From positions 1-35,202 of the forward strand of contig JAFGJL010000012.1 in NCBI GenBank assembly GCA_016929115.1: a stretch of 35,202 bases of DNA, in the 5' to 3' direction. This document shows positions 31,749 to 35,202 of this stretch, piece by piece. Below the pieces are notes generated by a model. It had not been told where the DNA came from, searched no databases, and saw only the letters and a list, made by a program, of their open reading frames with translations. Source of the DNA: Candidatus Omnitrophota bacterium. GTDB taxonomy: Bacteria > Omnitrophota > Gorgyraeia > 2-01-FULL-45-10. A program made the translations under genes and the position numbers. Each line of letters begins with the position of its first letter. Position 1 is the stretch's first letter.

Positions 31749-33002
31749 ATGAACAATCTTAAACGAACCGATCTCGAAGTCTACAACTCCGTCAAGGAAG
31801 AGACCAAGCGCGAGAACGAAAACCTCGAGCTCATAGCGAGCGAGAACTTCGTGAGCCAGGCCGTGCTCGAGGCGCAAGGGTCCGTCATGACCAATAAATA
31901 CGCCGAAGGCTACCCTAAGGCCCGCTGGTATAACGGCTGCCAGTACGTCGATGTAGTGGAGGCGCTTGCCGTCGAACGCTGCAGGCAGATCTTCGGCTGC
32001 GAGCACGCCAACGTCCAACCGCACTCCGGCACCTCGGCCAACATGGCGGTCTACTTCGCGATGCTTAAGCCCGGCGACACGGTCCTGGCTATGGACCTAG
32101 CTTGCGGCGGCCACCTCTCCCACGGCCATCCACACAACTTTTCCGGGAAGTTCTATAAGATCGTGCCATACGGTGTGAACCGCAAGACGGAGATGCTCGA
32201 TTACGCCGAGATCATGTCTCTCGCCAAAGAGCACAAGCCCAAGATGATACTGGCAGGCGCCTCCGCGTACCCGCGCTCGATAGATTTTGAGAAGTTCCGC
32301 CAGGTAGCCGACGCGGTCGGCGCCTTTCTGATGGCCGACATCGCCCACATAGCCGGGCTTGTTGCGGCCGGCCTCCACCAGAGCCCCGTACCTTACGCGG
32401 AGTTCGTCACCTCCACGACTCACAAGACCATGCGCGGCCCGCGCGGCGGCTTTATAATGTGCAGGCAGGAATTCGCCAAAAAGATAGACAGCGAGATATT
32501 TCCCGGCATCCAGGGCGGCCCGCTCATGCACGTCATCGCTGCCAAGGCCGTATGTTTCAAGGAGGCGCTCCAGCCGGCCTTCAAGACGTACCAGAGACAG
32601 ATAATCGCCAATACGAAGACCCTTTCGGATGAACTGGCCAAAAGGGGATACCGCATCGTGGCCGGCGGGACGGACACACACCTCTTCCTGGTGGACCTGA
32701 GCTCCAAGAAGATGACGGGCAAGGATGCTTCTTCGATCCTGGAAGAGGCGGGCATCACCATAAACAAGAACATCATACCTTTCGATACCCAGCCGCCGGC
32801 CATCGCGAGCGGCATCCGCATAGGCTCGCCGGCCGTGACGACGCGCGGCATGAAGGAAGAGCAGATGGTCCAGATAGCGCGCCTCATCGACAAGGCCTTG
32901 AGCGCGCCGCAGAAAGAGCGGAACATCCGCGAAGTGAAGCGCGAGGTGACGGGCCTGGTAAAGAGGTTCCCCCTGTACGAGGACCTCTTAAAAAGATTAT
33001 AG
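31749..33002 (+). CDS. glyA: Serine hydroxymethyltransferase
   Basis: A 417-residue PLP enzyme converting serine and tetrahydrofolate to glycine and methylene-THF, feeding purine and thymidylate synthesis. Seen: [51 protein letters not shown], the PLP lysine in [14 protein letters not shown] (K226), and [13 protein letters not shown]. The length is standard. It lies 12 nt after rpiB, and dCMP deaminase follows after 7 nt. Confidence 0.97.
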   Translation: MNNLKRTDLEVYNSVKEETKRENENLELIASENFVSQAVLEAQGSVMTNKYAEGYPKARWYNGCQYVDVVEALAVERCRQIFGCEHANVQPHSGTSANMAVYFAMLKPGDTVLAMDLACGGHLSHGHPHNFSGKFYKIVPYGVNRKTEMLDYAEIMSLAKEHKPKMILAGASAYPRSIDFEKFRQVADAVGAFLMADIAHIAGLVAAGLHQSPVPYAEFVTSTTHKTMRGPRGGFIMCRQEFAKKIDSEIFPGIQGGPLMHVIAAKAVCFKEALQPAFKTYQRQIIANTKTLSDELAKRGYRIVAGGTDTHLFLVDLSSKKMTGKDASSILEEAGITINKNIIPFDTQPPAIASGIRIGSPAVTTRGMKEEQMVQIARLIDKALSAPQKERNIREVKREVTGLVKRFPLYEDLLKRL

Positions 33003-33009
33003 GACGAAT

Positions 33010-33489
33010 ATGAGAAGACGAGAGACGAGGGGCATAAAGAGAGAACTAAAAAGGCCATCATGGGACGAGTATTTTGTCGCCATAGCGGAGCTTGTCTCGA
33101 AGCGTTCGAGCTGCCTCCGGAGGAGCGTCGGCGCTATACTCGTCAAGGACAAAAAGATACTCGCGACAGGGTATAACGGCGCGCCGTCGAAGATAAAGCA
33201 TTGCAGCGAGGTCGGTTGTATCCGGGAAAAACTCAAAATACCGTCGGGCGAACGGCACGAGCTGTGCCGGGGGCTGCACGCTGAACAGAACGCCTTTTTG
33301 CAGGCCGCGCTCCACGGCACGTCCGTCAAGGGCGCAAGCCTCTATTCGACGACTCAGCCGTGCATAATATGCGCGAAGATGATAATAAACGCCGGCATCA
33401 ATGAGATCGTCATAAAGGGCGACTATCCCGATAAGTTGTCCAAGGACCTGCTTAAGGAAGCCGGCGTAAAGATAAGGGTGGTGAAATAA
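33010..33489 (+). CDS. comEB: dCMP deaminase family protein
   Basis: A 159-residue zinc deaminase converting dCMP to dUMP. Seen: [22 protein letters not shown], then the zinc-site histidine and catalytic glutamate in [13 protein letters not shown] (about residue 90) and the two cysteines in [23 protein letters not shown] and HELCRG are the extra metal-binding insertion typical of dCMP deaminases. The basic N-terminus ([22 protein letters not shown]) is a little longer than usual. It overlaps the next gene by TAATG. Confidence 0.93.
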   Translation: MRRRETRGIKRELKRPSWDEYFVAIAELVSKRSSCLRRSVGAILVKDKKILATGYNGAPSKIKHCSEVGCIREKLKIPSGERHELCRGLHAEQNAFLQAALHGTSVKGASLYSTTQPCIICAKMIINAGINEIVIKGDYPDKLSKDLLKEAGVKIRVVK

Positions 33490-34442
33490 TGTTCAGGGAG
33501 AAGATAAAGGTTCTGGATTGCACGATACGCGACGGCGGGCTTGTCAATAACCATAATTTCGAGGACAGGTTCGTCCGCGCGGTCTATAAGGCGCTTGCCG
33601 AGGCCGGCGTCGATTATATGGAGATAGGCTACAAGAACGCCCGGCGCCTCTTTTCAGACAAGGAGTTCGGCAAATGGAAGTTCTGCGACGACGATGACAT
33701 AAAACGCGCCATCGACGGCATCGACCCGAACGGCATGAAGCTCTCGATCATGGTAGACGTCGACCGGGTCGATATCGAGGACGTCAAGCCGAAGAAAGAA
33801 TCGCCCGTAGACATGATAAGGGTCGCCTCCTATGTCAAGGATATAGACAAGGCGATCTTCCTGGCCAATCACTTCGCCGACAAAGGATATGAGGCGACGA
33901 TCAACATCATGGCGATATCCCGCGCGCTCGATAACGCGCTCAACGAAGCGCTGCACCAGATAGAGAAGGAGTGTAAGGCGAAGGTCATCTATATCGTCGA
34001 CTCTTTCGGGTCCCTCTACCAGGAGTCGACCGAATTCCTGGTAAAGAAGTTCAAGTCGATCCTTAAAAACAAAGAGATCGGAATGCACTCCCATAATAAC
34101 CAGCAGCTCGCCTTCGGCAATACGATAGAGGCTATCATCCATAACGTCAACTACGTTGACGCGACGGTCTACGGCATCGGCCGCGCCGCGGGCAACTGCC
34201 CGCTGGAGCTCCTGCTCGGCTTCCTGAAGAACCCGAAATTCGACATAAGGCCTGTCCTCGACCTCATCGCGAAAGAGTTCATCCCTTTACGCGAAAAGAT
34301 AGAGTGGGGATATCTCATACCTTATGCAATCACGGGCATCCTCGACGCCCACCCGCGCGGGGCGATAGCGCTTCGCAGCAGCGAGAAGAAGGAGATGTAC
34401 CGGGAATTCTACGAGAGCCTTCTCGGCGACGATATCGATTGA
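33489..34442 (+). CDS. DRE-TIM metallolyase, 4-hydroxy-2-oxovalerate-aldolase-like
   Basis: A 317-residue TIM-barrel lyase of the HMGL-like family. Seen: VLDCTIRDGGLVNNHNF (metal and substrate site), DYMEIGYKN, YIVDSFGSLY, the metal-binding MHSHNNQQLAFGN and VYGIGRAAGNCPLELL. The family forms or splits C-C bonds next to a keto acid. Without the usual acetaldehyde dehydrogenase partner the exact substrate is unknown. The next gene is a KDPG-type aldolase after 3 nt, so the two may work on related sugar or keto acids. That link is inference from position only. Confidence 0.85.
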   Translation: MFREKIKVLDCTIRDGGLVNNHNFEDRFVRAVYKALAEAGVDYMEIGYKNARRLFSDKEFGKWKFCDDDDIKRAIDGIDPNGMKLSIMVDVDRVDIEDVKPKKESPVDMIRVASYVKDIDKAIFLANHFADKGYEATINIMAISRALDNALNEALHQIEKECKAKVIYIVDSFGSLYQESTEFLVKKFKSILKNKEIGMHSHNNQQLAFGNTIEAIIHNVNYVDATVYGIGRAAGNCPLELLLGFLKNPKFDIRPVLDLIAKEFIPLREKIEWGYLIPYAITGILDAHPRGAIALRSSEKKEMYREFYESLLGDDID

Positions 34443-34445
34443 CCT

Positions 34446-35069
34446 ATGGACATAACGAGATTCAGGAAGCTCCCGGTCATCGGCATACTGCGCGGCATCG
34501 AAAAAAACGCGCTCGGGCCGCTTGTCGAGGCGATAATGTCATCGGGCCTTGAAACGCTCGAGATCACGATGAACACAAAGGGCGCCGCCTCCCTGATAAA
34601 AGAGGCGGCGAAACTGTCGCGCGGCCGCCTCACGATAGGCGCGGGCACAGTGCTCGACATGGCGTCGCTCAGGACAGCCCTTGACAGCGGCGCCGAGTTC
34701 ATCGTCATGCCGGTAGTGGTGGAAGAGGTAGTGGCGCATTGCGTCAAGCACAAGATCGCCGTCTTTCCCGGGGCCCTTACCGCGCAGGAGGTCTATCGCG
34801 CATGGAAGACAGGCGCCACCATGGTCAAGGTCTTTCCTGCCGGGGTTTTCGGCCCCGCGTATTTCCGGGAGCTGAAGGCCCCGCTGGATGAGGTAGAGCT
34901 TTTGGCCTGCGGCGGCGTGACGGCCGAGAACATGAAGGACTATTTCGCGAACGGCGCTTCAGCCGTCGCTTTCGGCGCGAGCGTATTTAAGAAGGAGTGG
35001 CTCGCGAAAGGCGATTACGCCAGCATCGCGGCAGGCATAAGGAAATTTACTGTCAACTGTCAACCGTGA
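34446..35069 (+). CDS. eda: KDPG/KHG-type aldolase (Eda family)
   Basis: A 207-residue class I aldolase that splits 2-keto-3-deoxy-6-phosphogluconate or hydroxyoxoglutarate to pyruvate. Seen: LPVIGILRG, LETLEITMNT with the catalytic glutamate, IGAGTVLD, PGALTAQE (usually PG-x-x-TPTE, so slightly unusual) and the Schiff-base lysine in MVKVFPAG (about K128). GGVTAENMKDYF gives the phosphate site. The final residues FTVNCQP and the TGA stop (35067-35069) are formed by a 7-bp repeat array, so the end of the protein is array-derived. Confidence 0.92.
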   Translation: MDITRFRKLPVIGILRGIEKNALGPLVEAIMSSGLETLEITMNTKGAASLIKEAAKLSRGRLTIGAGTVLDMASLRTALDSGAEFIVMPVVVEEVVAHCVKHKIAVFPGALTAQEVYRAWKTGATMVKVFPAGVFGPAYFRELKAPLDEVELLACGGVTAENMKDYFANGASAVAFGASVFKKEWLAKGDYASIAAGIRKFTVNCQP

Positions 35070-35083
35070 ACTGTTAACTGAAA
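35049..35083. repeat. Heptamer array between eda and nrdR
   Basis: Five consecutive 7-mers: ACTGTCA, ACTGTCA, ACCGTGA, ACTGTTA, ACTGAAA. The eda stop (35067-35069) lies in the third unit, and the nrdR ATG (35084) directly follows the fifth. Confidence 0.92.
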
Positions 35084-35202
35084 ATGAGATGCCCCTACTG
35101 CGGCAATAAGAACGATAGTGTTGTAGACTCGAGGGTATCGCGCAACGGCTCAAGCGTCAGGCGCCGGCGCGAATGCCTGAAATGCCGCCGCCGTTTCACG
35201 AC
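35084..35202 (+). CDS. nrdR: Transcriptional repressor NrdR (5' part)
   Basis: The first 39 codons of a gene cut by the window end. [17 protein letters not shown], then [14 protein letters not shown], is the N-terminal zinc ribbon of NrdR (C3, C6, C31, C34). NrdR binds ATP/dATP through the ATP-cone that should follow and represses ribonucleotide reductase genes. Start is ATG at 35084, directly after a repeat array with no ribosome site. nrdR near glyA and dCMP deaminase fits a nucleotide-metabolism neighbourhood. Confidence 0.93.
   Translation, partial: MRCPYCGNKNDSVVDSRVSRNGSSVRRRRECLKCRRRFT

Overview
The window looks like a chromosomal segment of a GC-rich, Gram-negative, probably anaerobic bacterium. 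A TolC-type outer-membrane channel with a MacB exporter implies an outer membrane, and a complete Rnf complex implies ferredoxin/NAD-based energy conservation. The gene mix (Rnf, homospermidine synthase, a four-helix-bundle S23-type gene, dense intergenic repeats) recalls uncultivated PVC-side lineages such as Omnitrophota. That placement is inference from gene content, not proof. Most genes are tightly packed, with 4-nt or 8-nt overlaps.

Layout. 1-485: an S23/four-helix-bundle gene held between inverted 7-bp repeat arrays. 486-1914: an MFS exporter converging on an unlisted 57-residue protein with two CC-x2-C-x5-C motifs. 2041-2484: no gene, but two large stem-loop elements of about 200 nt each. 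2539-7736: promoter and operon rnfCDGEAB-trxA. 7793-10193: carbamoyltransferase, SxtJ-like and SxtK-like trio. 10203-12474: purN, eno, ftsB-like gene. 12508-13304: promoter, initiator tRNA-Met split by a group I intron encoding a PD-(D/E)XK homing endonuclease, and terminator. 13570-17829: TolC, membrane-fusion protein and MacB exporter operon. 17838-22201: polyamine block, with ornithine decarboxylase and homospermidine synthase on the minus strand and agmatinase and pyruvoyl arginine decarboxylase on the plus strand. 22162-25162: two methyltransferases and a large membrane protein. 25183-30764: purB, purC, purM, purD, purE and tsaC. 30826-33002: arginine/tyrosine phosphatase, rpiB, glyA. 33010-35202: dCMP deaminase, two aldolases and the start of nrdR.

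How the genes work together. Rnf couples reduced ferredoxin to NAD+ and ion transport, and the attached thioredoxin may draw on the same redox pool. The polyamine genes give two routes to putrescine (from ornithine, and from arginine via agmatine) feeding homospermidine. Purine genes form a near-contiguous block with glyA (one-carbon units) nearby.

The most interesting signals are three. First, five loci carry 7-bp-periodic repeat arrays, each with its own word. At four of them the stop codon of the upstream gene lies in or at the edge of the array, at three the next ATG abuts the array, and at one an S23-family gene sits between inverted arms. Second, the tRNA-fMet group I intron can be folded almost completely by eye, including P1 and P10. 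Third, two large structured elements lie just upstream of the rnf promoter.
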